Shown in pieces: positions 25,682 through 33,291 of a DNA stretch of 64,000 bases (positions within the stretch are counted from its first letter, which is position 1; each line of letters starts with the position of its first letter). Position numbers and translations under genes: made by a program. The notes below the pieces were generated by a model that had not been told where the DNA came from, searched no databases, and saw only the letters and a list, made by a program, of their open reading frames with translations. Source of the DNA: an uncultured Candidatus Entotheonella sp. (GTDB lineage: Bacteria > Tectomicrobia > Entotheonellia > Entotheonellales > Entotheonellaceae); assembly GCA_951828535.1 (NCBI GenBank), contig OX639990.1:173300-237299 (forward strand), given 5' to 3'.

Positions 25682-26557
25682 ATGAAGAAGACATTTGACC
25701 GCGCATCGCAAGACGTAGGCAACATCCTGGCCATGGAGCACGTCAACGTGACGGCCCCCTGCCAGGTGACGGCCACGCAGTTTTACGTTACCGGCCTGGG
25801 TTTTACCCGTGACCCCTACATGATGGTGAGTGCCGAAAACATGTGGGTAAACGTCGGGCAGCAGCAGTTTCACCTGCCAACCCGCGAGCCGCAAGTGCTG
25901 CGGGGCGTCATCGGATTGGTCGTGCCCGACCTCGACGCCCTCAAGATGCGCCTCACGGCGCTGCAGGATCAGATGACCGACACGCATTTCACCTGCGCCG
26001 AAGAAAACGGCCACGTCAACGTCACCGGGCCGTGGGGCAACCAGTTCCGCTGCCATGCGCCGGATTCGGAAGCATTCGGCGACATGACACTGGGCATTCC
26101 CTACGTCGAGTTTCCGGTCAAGCGGGGCACGGCGGCGGGCATCGGGCAGTTTTACAAAACCGTCATGCAGGCGCCCTACACGCTGTCGGAAGACACCAAC
26201 GGCGCCGTCGTCGAAGTGCTCCTCGGCTGTGAACAGAAGCTGGTTTTCCGCGAAACCCGGAAAGCCATTCCGGCCTACGACGGCCATCACATCGCCGTTT
26301 ACGTGGCTAATTTCTCCGGCCCGCACGCCTTTCTGGACGAGCACGGCTTGATCACCGAGGAAAGCGATCCCTGCCAGTACCGTTTCCAGGACATCGTGAA
26401 CCCCGACACCGGCAAAGTCTTGTTCACCCTTGAGCATGAAGTGCGCAGCATGCGTCACCCCATGTGGGGCCGCGAGTTTGTCAACCGCAACGCGGGGCAG
26501 GACATTCGCTCTTATGCCCGCGGCCGCGATTCGTTTGCCACGGTCGGCACAACCTGA
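25682..26557 (+). CDS. VOC-superfamily protein (glyoxalase/dioxygenase fold)
   Basis: A 291-residue protein with two vicinal-oxygen-chelate modules. The first starts at EHVNVTAPCQVTATQFYVTGLGF, with His near residue 20, and the second contains YVEFPVKRGTAAGIGQFYKTV and HHIAVYVANFSG. Metal ligand candidates are the His in MEHVNV and HHIAVY and a Glu in FTLEHEVRS. No specific substrate can be given; it could be an extradiol dioxygenase relative. The ATG at 25682 is preceded by GAGGAG. It is followed by a 497-bp non-coding gap. Confidence 0.75.
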   Translation: MKKTFDRASQDVGNILAMEHVNVTAPCQVTATQFYVTGLGFTRDPYMMVSAENMWVNVGQQQFHLPTREPQVLRGVIGLVVPDLDALKMRLTALQDQMTDTHFTCAEENGHVNVTGPWGNQFRCHAPDSEAFGDMTLGIPYVEFPVKRGTAAGIGQFYKTVMQAPYTLSEDTNGAVVEVLLGCEQKLVFRETRKAIPAYDGHHIAVYVANFSGPHAFLDEHGLITEESDPCQYRFQDIVNPDTGKVLFTLEHEVRSMRHPMWGREFVNRNAGQDIRSYARGRDSFATVGTT

Positions 26558-26752
26558 CAACCCGCCGGTTCCGGCCGACAGCAACGCCCCAACCCGTACG
26601 GAAGGCCGCCATCGGCGATGCGCCGGTGTGAGATCGAACCGCCGCTTGGCGGCCCCCGTCGCGCTTCCCTCCTCCGTTCGTGCCAGTGCTCCCTGCCCAG
26701 CAGCGCCTTCCTCCCGCGATTACGAACCCGGAGACGGATGTCCAGTTGCAGG

Positions 26753-26777
26753 TCGGATTAGCGAAAGCGTAATCCGA
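26753..26777. repeat. Extragenic palindrome, copy 3
   Basis: Perfect 8-base arms TCGGATTA and TAATCCGA around GCGAAAGCG, which can itself close further. It has the same family layout as copies 1, 2, 4 and 5. Confidence 0.75.
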
Positions 26778-26851
26778 ATAAATTGAGACGTTAGTGATCA
26801 GCTATTTAGAGCATTCTTGGTTCTGATTGAATCTCTCAATGCTCCAAAGGT

Positions 26852-26885
26852 GGTCATCCCAGGCTTGACCCGGAATCCAGTGGCG
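26852..26885. repeat. GTCAT-type intergenic repeat, copy A
   Basis: The segment begins GGTCATCCC, has a short internal stem region and ends AATCCAGTGGCG. A related segment in the opposite orientation lies at 47760-47791. Such sequences are commonly dispersed between genes in Proteobacteria. Confidence 0.5.
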
Positions 26886-27054
26886 TTGTACCGCCGAAAA
26901 ACCTGGACTGACGTGTGCTGGAATGAGTGAATGGAAGGAGCGGCCAAGTTATAAATGTAGCAATCGGGCGGTTCCGACCTTTCGGAAGCTTTCACCGACA
27001 AAGCCCTCTCCAATTCGAGAGGGGCCAGTGTCGCGGGCAGGGTGAAGCCAGCGA

Positions 27055-27642
27055 TTAAGACGCGAGCGGTATGGGCCGATGGGTCCGGTTCGCCGTAATC
27101 TGCTCCGTGTCCCACAGCTTGGCAAAGTTGTAGGCCCGCGGGCAGTGGGTGTAGGACTCTTCCACGTTGATGATGATGCCCTGCAGGTGCTTGGCGTTAT
27201 CGTCGGTCCAATAGAGGGACAACGCCACTTTCTCCCGTGCCAGCTCCTCGCGGTCCACGATGGTTATGGTGCCGTTGATCCGCACCGTATCGTTAAGGCC
27301 AGGAATCATGAACAGCAGACCGACGTGGGGGTTGTCGTCCATGTTCTGGTAGGACTGGAACAGCCGGTTGCCGGCAACGTCGGGCAGCAGCAAGCGCCTG
27401 CCGTCGATCACCTTGACGAATCCGGGTTTGCCGCCCTTCGGCGATGCATCGCAATTGCCATCCGGGTCGGACGTCGCCATCACCACGAAAGGCGAAGCAG
27501 CGATAAACGCCTGCACGAATTCCGACATCTCGCCCTTGACCTTGTCCTTGGCCCGCGGGCTCATGTCGCCAAACTGATCGTTGAACCGACTGGCATCCTG
27601 CATAATGGTGGTGGCAGCGTTCGTGGAAGCTGTAGCAGTCAT
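27055..27642 (-). CDS. Pyridoxamine 5'-phosphate oxidase-like flavin/F420 family protein
   Basis: A 195-residue split-beta-barrel protein. The core FVVMATSDPDGNCDASPKGG and KVIDGRRLLLPDVAGNRLFQS matches the PPOX-family subgroup with phosphate-binding Ser-Pro-Lys-Gly, often annotated as MSMEG_1061-like. It would bind FMN or F420 and reduce an unknown substrate. Its ATG at 27642 lies 3 bp past the hicB-like stop and has a very strong TAGGAGG site located inside the end of that gene, so the two are cotranscribed and coupled. Confidence 0.85.
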   Translation of the reverse strand: MTATASTNAATTIMQDASRFNDQFGDMSPRAKDKVKGEMSEFVQAFIAASPFVVMATSDPDGNCDASPKGGKPGFVKVIDGRRLLLPDVAGNRLFQSYQNMDDNPHVGLLFMIPGLNDTVRINGTITIVDREELAREKVALSLYWTDDNAKHLQGIIINVEESYTHCPRAYNFAKLWDTEQITANRTHRPIPLAS

Positions 27643-27645
27643 TTC

Positions 27646-27867
27646 TTACGACCTCCTAAGGAAGTTTGTCGAGTGGCCGACCCATTCAAGCGGCCTTGGC
27701 GCGTCTTCGCCCTCAACCTCAAGCCAGAGGGCGATTGCTTCCTGCATCCGTTCGAGCAATGGATCAATTGACGTGCCTTGGGTATGACAACCCTGAAGGG
27801 CGGGAACACTCCCTACGTAGTAGCCGTCCTTGTCCTTCTCGATAACGACGGCGTATTCAGTGCTCAT
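27646..27867 (-). CDS. HicB-like protein (type II antitoxin family), no HicA partner seen
   Basis: A 73-residue protein whose sequence AVVIEKDKDGYYVGSVPALQGCHTQGTS is the degenerate RNase-H fold of HicB antitoxins. There is no C-terminal DNA-binding domain, and no hicA-like double-stranded-RNA-binding toxin gene is found on either side, so it is a solitary copy. It is followed directly by the PPOX-like gene. Confidence 0.8.
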   Translation of the reverse strand: MSTEYAVVIEKDKDGYYVGSVPALQGCHTQGTSIDPLLERMQEAIALWLEVEGEDAPRPLEWVGHSTNFLRRS

Positions 27868-27962
27868 TTTCGCAGCTTACCTCAAGTCTCTAAGGATTTA
27901 CGGTTACCCCTGTCAAAGCCCGGACCCGCGCCGTGCAAGGAACCTGCCAAGGTCCCGCCAAT

Positions 27963-29936
27963 TCACTTCCCATGCCTGAAGGCATCGTAACGTGCGCTGG
28001 CCGCGGCCCCGATGCGGGGCAAATCCACCGCCAGCACGTAGCCCGCGGCGATGAGCTCCTGGGTGGCGGCTCGTACGCGGCGCAGGTATTCCTCGCGGGA
28101 GGAATAGCGTTCGTCGATGGACGGGCGCGGATCGCCGGTCGCCTCGCGATTTGCACGGGTGGCGGCGAACGGCAGGGTCCAGCCGGCCAGTCCCCCCGTA
28201 ATGCCAATCACCAGGTCCGGGTTGCCGACGGCCTCGTGCCGCAGGTTCCAGCCGGTGTGGGTGGCTACCGGCACAGTAAGGTCGGGCAGGCGAATCCCGG
28301 CCCGTTCGTTGCCGTCGGCGTCCACGTCGGAAACCAGCGCCGGATAGGTTTCTCCCTCAGCCGCCGGGAGGCGCACGGTGCGGCCATGTTCGGTTTCCGG
28401 GCCGTAGTCGAGCCGCATGGCCCGCGTCACCTTGCGTGGAAAGCACACGCCCGGCAGGCCGGGGAAGGCCGCCTCGAGGCTGTCGGAAGGCACGCCGGTG
28501 CCGTCATCCAGGGACGGGTGGCGGCTGGCGGGAGCCGGTACCCCCTCGCTGGCCCAGCGGTCGAGGTTGATCAGGGCGGCGCGCAGGAGTGGGTTGAAAT
28601 CGACCGTGTTGAACGGCAGTTGACCGCGCATACCGTCGGCGGCTCGCCACCCGGCGAGCGGGAACAGCCCAGAGGTGTGGTGCGTACCCGCAAAATGGTA
28701 GCGCCGCACCGATGGCGATTCCGGCTGGTCGCACATCGTTTCCAGGTCGGTGTGGATGAGCGCCGCGTCGCCGCGCCAGTACTCCGCTGAGGTGTTGGTG
28801 AACATGACCTTGGGCACCTTGCCCCGCGCTTCCAGGTTTGTCAGCAGGGCGCCGCGTCGGCCCGTGAGCGGGTCGGTTTGCGGCGTGTCGGTGAACGGAA
28901 ACATCTCCGGGATGATGAAGCAGACGTCCTTCGACGGCTGGCCGAAGCGCAGATTGAACTCGCCGCGCATGCCGCCCGCCACGTGCGGGATGATCCCGTC
29001 CAGTGACAGCCGCTCCGCCTCGTCCTCCATCAGGCCGTGATAAAGCATCTGCCGCAGGAACCGGCCGCTCTGCGAGGCACCGAAGGCGTAGGCGTAGTCC
29101 AGCCGGCCGGCGCAAGGGTTGCCGTCGTCCACGCCGCCGTGCTTCAGGAACGAAGCGATGTCGCGCACCGCGGCGAAGCCGAGCCCGACGATGCGGCTGC
29201 CGCGCGTGGTGTACACCAGTTGGTAGATACGCCCTGGTTCGAAACCGGCGTGCAGGTGCACGTAATGGGGTGCCGCGTCGCCCTCCGTCTGCACGAAGGA
29301 CCACGCCGCGCGCGGAATTTCGGTGGCCGGCGCGTTGGGGTGGTCGCGCACCTGCAACAGCGCCCCGGCCTCGTTGATGTCGGCGGCCGGATGCGGCGTG
29401 TGCTCGCGGTCGGAAAGAAGCAATTGCGGGGTCGATTCGTTGACCTGGAACTGGCACAGGATTCGCCCTTGCAGCGAGCCTTGCGGTCCCAGCGCCTCCG
29501 GAGTTTGCAGCCCCATCAGGCCCGGGGTTGGCGGCACATCGGCCTGCCAACCGCACCATACCACGGTGTAGCCCCGGCGCATGAGGAAGCCGTTTCCCGG
29601 CCTGGGCGGCAGGCTGTGATCGACAATATCCGGGCCGTCGTTAAAGCGCTGCAAAACCGTTTTGCGCCCGCGGTTCATCACGTCAAAAAACATCCGGCGG
29701 TTGCCGCGCCCGGCGTCTGCGGGTTGCAGCATGGCGAATCCGGCCGAGAACGCCACGGTTCCGTCCGTCTCCCGCGGGGCCAACTCCAAGTCCGTGATGG
29801 CTGCGTTACGCGGGTGTAGCGGGTCCACCGCGAAGTGCGCCGTGCCCTGTAGAAACTCGTATGGCCCCGCCGGGTCGAACGCCTCGCCGGCGGCAAAGGG
29901 CTCGCGTTGTGTAATGTCGAGTTTGACGACTGCCAT
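27963..29936 (-). CDS. Large alpha/beta hydrolase-domain protein (Abhydrolase_10-like)
   Basis: A 657-residue protein of a family annotated as alpha/beta hydrolase domain-containing. An N-terminal all-beta region (LDITQREPFAAGEAFDPAGP) precedes the hydrolase core, with the nucleophile elbow FGASQSGRFLRQ near residue 300 and a later conserved FAGTHHTSG block that may supply the His. There is no signal peptide. It is the fourth gene of the grdE-grdB-membrane protein series (60 bp after the membrane protein), so it may hydrolyse the product or substrate of that reductase; this is inferred from position. An extragenic palindrome occupies the short gap. Confidence 0.8.
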   Translation of the reverse strand: MAVVKLDITQREPFAAGEAFDPAGPYEFLQGTAHFAVDPLHPRNAAITDLELAPRETDGTVAFSAGFAMLQPADAGRGNRRMFFDVMNRGRKTVLQRFNDGPDIVDHSLPPRPGNGFLMRRGYTVVWCGWQADVPPTPGLMGLQTPEALGPQGSLQGRILCQFQVNESTPQLLLSDREHTPHPAADINEAGALLQVRDHPNAPATEIPRAAWSFVQTEGDAAPHYVHLHAGFEPGRIYQLVYTTRGSRIVGLGFAAVRDIASFLKHGGVDDGNPCAGRLDYAYAFGASQSGRFLRQMLYHGLMEDEAERLSLDGIIPHVAGGMRGEFNLRFGQPSKDVCFIIPEMFPFTDTPQTDPLTGRRGALLTNLEARGKVPKVMFTNTSAEYWRGDAALIHTDLETMCDQPESPSVRRYHFAGTHHTSGLFPLAGWRAADGMRGQLPFNTVDFNPLLRAALINLDRWASEGVPAPASRHPSLDDGTGVPSDSLEAAFPGLPGVCFPRKVTRAMRLDYGPETEHGRTVRLPAAEGETYPALVSDVDADGNERAGIRLPDLTVPVATHTGWNLRHEAVGNPDLVIGITGGLAGWTLPFAATRANREATGDPRPSIDERYSSREEYLRRVRAATQELIAAGYVLAVDLPRIGAAASARYDAFRHGK

Positions 29937-29960
29937 GTGTATTCCTCATTGCAATGGGAT

Positions 29961-29987
29961 GTCGGAATTACGCTGCGCTAATCCGAC
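29961..29987. repeat. Extragenic palindrome, copy 4
   Basis: Arms GTCGGAATTA and TAATCCGAC pair with one bulged A around CGCTGCGC. It lies between the membrane-protein stop and the hydrolase start, inside a probable operon. Confidence 0.75.
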
Positions 29988-29996
29988 CTACCTGTG

Positions 29997-30368
29997 CTAC
30001 AGGGGCTTCATGATGGCCATGAACGCGGCGATGGCGCCGAGTAGCATCACCACGACCCACAGGCTCTTGCCGCCTGTCCCGAGGCGGTACAGGAGGCCCG
30101 TCATACCGCCCAGAACCAGCCAGATCGCCAATTTGACGAACAACCAGCCCGGCCACGGCCATGGAATGCCGAGCCGCGCCATCATGCCGAAGCCGCCGAG
30201 GAGGACGAGAAGCAGCCCGATGCCGTGCGTGATGCCCGCCGGCTTGCGCCAGACGTTGTCGACCTTGGCGCCGCCGTTGAAGACGTGCACCATGACGCCG
30301 CCGAGGCTGACGAAGATCATGATGATGCCGAGGAAGTGGAGGAATTTGTAGACGGTGACGTCGATCAT
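29997..30368 (-). CDS. Small four-helix membrane protein
   Basis: A 123-residue integral membrane protein with four hydrophobic stretches: FLHFLGIIMIFVSLGGVMV, ITHGIGLLLVLLGGFGMM, GWLFVKLAIWLVLGGMTGL and WVVVMLLGAIAAFMAIM. Conserved-looking His residues in the first two helices (KFLHFLG, VHVFNGG, ITHGIG) could bind heme, as in SirB or cytochrome b561-like families, but no family is assigned. The ATG at 30368 follows the grdB-like stop by 15 bp with GGAGAA as ribosome-binding site, so it is cotranscribed and could deliver electrons to the reductase. That role is inference. Confidence 0.7.
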   Translation of the reverse strand: MIDVTVYKFLHFLGIIMIFVSLGGVMVHVFNGGAKVDNVWRKPAGITHGIGLLLVLLGGFGMMARLGIPWPWPGWLFVKLAIWLVLGGMTGLLYRLGTGGKSLWVVVMLLGAIAAFMAIMKPL

Positions 30369-30383
30369 GGGTTCTCCGTTTGC

Positions 30384-31742
30384 TCAGATGGGTGATCCAG
30401 GGGCGTGCGCCGGTGGTTCGACGTCGAACACGGTCGGCTTCTCGACCGGCGTGCGCAGGGCGTGCAACAGGCGTTCGACGAACGCGCGGCGCCAGGCGTA
30501 TTGCGCCGCCGGCGGGTCCTCCGGGTCGCCGAAGGGATGGTGGAAACGCCCGCCGCGCACGATGCGGTTGGCGCCGACGCGCGTTGCGACGGTGTAAAGA
30601 CAGGTGGCCAGGGCGGTGGGAATGCCCTCGCGTTCGCAGGCTTTGGCAATCGTAGCACCGCTACGCGTGCCGGTGCCTCACGTCGCTGGCAGCACGACGG
30701 CGCCGACGCCGCGCTGCTTCAGGGTGGTGGCCATTTCGGCGCCGATTTTCGTCATGGCGCTGAGGCTGGCGAGATTGCCGACGGTGACCAGCAGGTCGTC
30801 TAGCAGGCCGCCGATGACTCCCTCCCGCTGCAGGGCGCGCATGGCGTCCAGAGGCACGACGCGATTCGGGTCCAGCAGCGCCGCGGTGTTGTCATAGCCG
30901 CCATGTACGATCTCCCAATCGCCGGGCATCAAGTGTTGCATGTCGCCAATGGCGTAGGCGGCCCAGTGGTTGGCGCCGGCAGCGGGCAGGCGGTCGGGGT
31001 TGTCCTTGGGCACCAGGCCGCACTCGGTGACCAAGGCAAAGAGGGTGCGGCTCGGGTCGGCAAGCGGCGGGGGCGGCGGCACCGGCTTGAATGTCTCAAC
31101 GGTAATTTCGCTGGCGTAGGGTTCGCCGTTCCACTTCCGCAGTGCGAGGTCCACGGCCCGCCTCGCCGCCGGTACGCCGGTGTCCACGGTGCGGCGCACG
31201 TCGCGCGGCAGAAAGCCTTCTTGCGCCGCCGAGCCGAGGGGTTCGCCACGGGCGCGTTTGAGCGCCAAAGCCGCCATGCGTTGCAGAGCCGGTTGCATGC
31301 CGGCGGCACTGGCTGTGGTGCTCACGGCGAAAATGTGCTGCGGCAAAAACACCTCACCACCGGGGTTCTCGGCGTGCAGGCCGGTAACCGCGGGAATTCC
31401 CAGGCGCTCGACCTCCAGGCACAGCCGGCCACAGGCTAGCCCGTACCGCCCGGACCCGAAGGCCGGGCCGGCGATGAAGGCATCGGCGCCCTGCTGTCGC
31501 ACGTATTGCTGGACGTGTTCGACAACCGTTTCCTCCCGCTCGCCGAAGTAGCCATCGCCGCACACCACGGTGCCGACAACCTCGGCCTGGCCGGCGCACA
31601 ACTGTTGCAAGAGCATTCCCGGTCCCAGCGGACCCGCGTGCGTCTGCACCGCGTGATGCGCCTCGGCCTCACCGCCAATGCCGCCGAAAAATGCGTTGAG
31701 GTAGTGCACCAGGCGCAAGGGGCGAGCGGTGTCATCAGTCAT
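30384..31742 (-). CDS. GrdB-like selenoprotein (glycine/sarcosine/betaine reductase component B), in-frame UGA = Sec355
   Basis: The frame from 31742 is interrupted by TGA at 30680-30678 and resumes without shift for 98 codons to a TGA at 30386-30384, giving 452 residues including selenocysteine at 355. Clostridial GrdB is about 436 residues with Sec near 350. Before the UGA, GVGAVVLPAT aligns with the family; after it come GTGTRSGATIAKACEREGIP and TRVGANRIVRGG, matching the family segments UGTCTRCGATMVKEIERAGIP and VGANRI as I recall them. Both Cys of the usual UxxCxxC are absent (UxxGxxS). A stem-loop starts next to the UGA, and selC is in the window. Component B binds and activates the amino-acid or betaine substrate. 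The gene follows the grdE-like gene by 24 bp. Confidence 0.88.
30655..30680 (-). promoter_or_regulatory. UGA codon and candidate bacterial SECIS stem-loop
   Basis: On the coding strand the UGA (30680-30678) is followed by one G and then a 6-bp stem GCACCG/CGGTGC (30676-30671 and 30660-30655) with a 10-nt loop, GCACGCGTAG. Position directly 3' of the UGA and inside the coding region is as expected for a bacterial SECIS element bound by SelB. The loop has the G/U content such elements need, but the exact SelB contacts cannot be judged. Confidence 0.6.
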
Positions 31743-31766
31743 ACGTGTTGTCCTTCATTCGTGGTG

Positions 31767-33068
31767 TCAGGCGTCCACCGCCGACAGACCTTGGAACGTA
31801 CGCTTCCATACGGTGCCGTACCAGCACGCGATTTGCAGCGGCCCGGCGGCATCCAGGGGTTCCTGCGCGCGGTTCGGCTGCACGGTGGCGCCGCCGATGA
31901 CGCGCGAAACCGCGGGGGCTAACGGGATGTCCCACCCGACGCCGCCGACGCTGACGAGCGCATCGGCTTCCGGCACGTGATCGACGAGGGTCGGATTGCT
32001 GCCGTCGGCGTTGCCCGCCTCCTGCATGATGGCGACGGTGCGAATGCCCATTTGCTCGCAAGCCTTGATGGTCTGCATGAAGTCGATGGTATTGTTGCCG
32101 CCGGTGCCGCCGACATCCGCCGAAACGATGGCCACTTGTGCGCCCAGCAGACTGGCGAGACGTGCCATCATCCAGCCTTGTCGTTCCTTGAGCGCCTGCG
32201 TGTCTTGCCAGCCGCGGCCAATTACCACGCCGATGAAGTTGAGGTCGCGGCCATGCCGCCCGTAAAGCTCCCGCACCACGTCGTTGCGGCTGTGTCCGTA
32301 GGTGATCGAGCGCCCCGGCTGCCGGTAGTTGCCGCTGACCAGGGCGCCGTCCAGCATTTCGTTCGGGTGCAGCAGGGTTGGCTCCAGTCCCTGCGTGTGC
32401 CGGCCGTAGAGGAACGTCTGCGCCAGCAGGCCCTGCTGGTGGAGTTGATCGAGAAAAACAACGCGGGGCAGGGCGTCGTCAACGGGCTGCAAGCCGTACA
32501 CGTCGGTCTGCGGCGGTTCAAGCTCTACGGTAGTCTCGGCCAGATACACCGCCGCTTTGAGCTTGACGCGGTGCAGGGCGGTATCGAAATCGGCGTTGCT
32601 GGCGCCGGGGGCCGGGCGGCAGACCAGGACCACGTTGGCGGTGTCCGAAAAGGGGCAGCAGGCCGTTGCCGGCCCGCTCATGTCGACGGCAGCCTCGGCC
32701 GCGGACAGGGCGCCGCTGGTCGATTCTGGAAACGTGCCGCTGACCAGCACAGCGGCATCGGTCAACACGTGCGTGCGGCCGCTGCCGGCCGGCGACGCGG
32801 AACCGAAAAAGCCGGGATAGACGGTTGACCGGCCGGTTACTTTGACCATTGGCGATACGGCATCCAGAACGTGCACGATGCGGCATGATTCGCCCGGGTG
32901 GGCAAGATGCACGCCGATATCGGCAATAGCAGCAGGCTCGGCGATGCGGGTCTGGAGTTCCGCGGCGTCGATGAACAGGGTGCCGTTTTCGTAGGCGGTT
33001 CGGGAGGCGAAGGCAAGGCGCCGCACGGGGAAGGTGCCGATCTCCAGGCGCCAAATGTGGACGTTCAT
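31767..33068 (-). CDS. GrdE-like component B subunit lacking the pyruvoyl-forming Cys
   Basis: A 433-residue homologue of GrdE, the precursor of the alpha and beta subunits of component B in glycine, sarcosine and betaine reductases. Family blocks are WRLEIGTFPV, HPGESCRIVHVLDAV, FFGSASPAGSGRTHVL, DMSGPATACCPFSDTANVVL, and DGALVSGN followed by ITYGHSRNDVVRELYGRHGRD. In clostridial GrdE an Asn-Cys bond at GNC (Cys242, recalled) is cleaved and the Cys becomes the pyruvoyl group; here the site is Asn247-Tyr248. Cleavage by that route is therefore not expected. The start ATG 33068 has GAGGAAACG upstream; an earlier start at 33092 is less likely. It is first in the operon. Confidence 0.85.
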   Translation of the reverse strand: MNVHIWRLEIGTFPVRRLAFASRTAYENGTLFIDAAELQTRIAEPAAIADIGVHLAHPGESCRIVHVLDAVSPMVKVTGRSTVYPGFFGSASPAGSGRTHVLTDAAVLVSGTFPESTSGALSAAEAAVDMSGPATACCPFSDTANVVLVCRPAPGASNADFDTALHRVKLKAAVYLAETTVELEPPQTDVYGLQPVDDALPRVVFLDQLHQQGLLAQTFLYGRHTQGLEPTLLHPNEMLDGALVSGNYRQPGRSITYGHSRNDVVRELYGRHGRDLNFIGVVIGRGWQDTQALKERQGWMMARLASLLGAQVAIVSADVGGTGGNNTIDFMQTIKACEQMGIRTVAIMQEAGNADGSNPTLVDHVPEADALVSVGGVGWDIPLAPAVSRVIGGATVQPNRAQEPLDAAGPLQIACWYGTVWKRTFQGLSAVDA

Positions 33069-33142
33069 CCCGTTTCCTCGTGGCTCGCTCAAGTGCTGCT
33101 TGGCCTCTGAAGAAGTCGCCGAAGGGTCTCAAGTGAGGCGCC

Positions 33143-33171
33143 ATTATGGCAAAGCGCCTTGGACCGAACAA
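33143..33171 (-). promoter_or_regulatory. Predicted promoter of the grdE/grdB-like operon
   Basis: On the minus strand TTGTTC (33171-33166) and CATAAT (33148-33143) are 17 bp apart, with a start expected near 33136 and a leader of about 70 nt. A TTGACA at 33219-33224 on the plus strand may serve the divergent nadE, but no good -10 follows it. Confidence 0.45.
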
Positions 33172-33291
33172 GCCGAAAGGCCAGGCTCGCAGCCGCCGGC
33201 CGCGCCGTTTCGGTCGTGTTGACAATTTTGCGGGTGTGATGCAGGCTACGCGCCGTTACCGGCGTGAATTCAAGGTCATTGCGAGGATTGG

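Larger units (their letters stand above)
26558..27054. other. Intergenic region with repeats, no gene seen
   Basis: This 497-bp gap lies between convergent genes. It holds one copy of the extragenic palindrome (26753-26777) and one copy of a GTCAT...AATCCAGTGGC repeat (26852-26885). No ORF with plausible coding character or RNA gene was recognised. Confidence 0.6.

Noticed and set aside
30678-30680. UGA as the true stop of the GrdB-like gene
   Set aside because: The same frame continues for 98 codons with family-like sequence, a stem-loop follows the UGA, and selC is present in the window.
32650-32680. Cys137/Cys138 of the GrdE-like protein as the pyruvoyl-forming residue
   Set aside because: The spacing is wrong: the processed Cys of clostridial GrdE lies about 110 residues later, in the VSGN block, where this protein has Tyr.
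33219-33247. Promoter for nadE from the TTGACA at 33219
   Set aside because: The -35 is perfect but no acceptable -10 hexamer follows at 16-18 bp.
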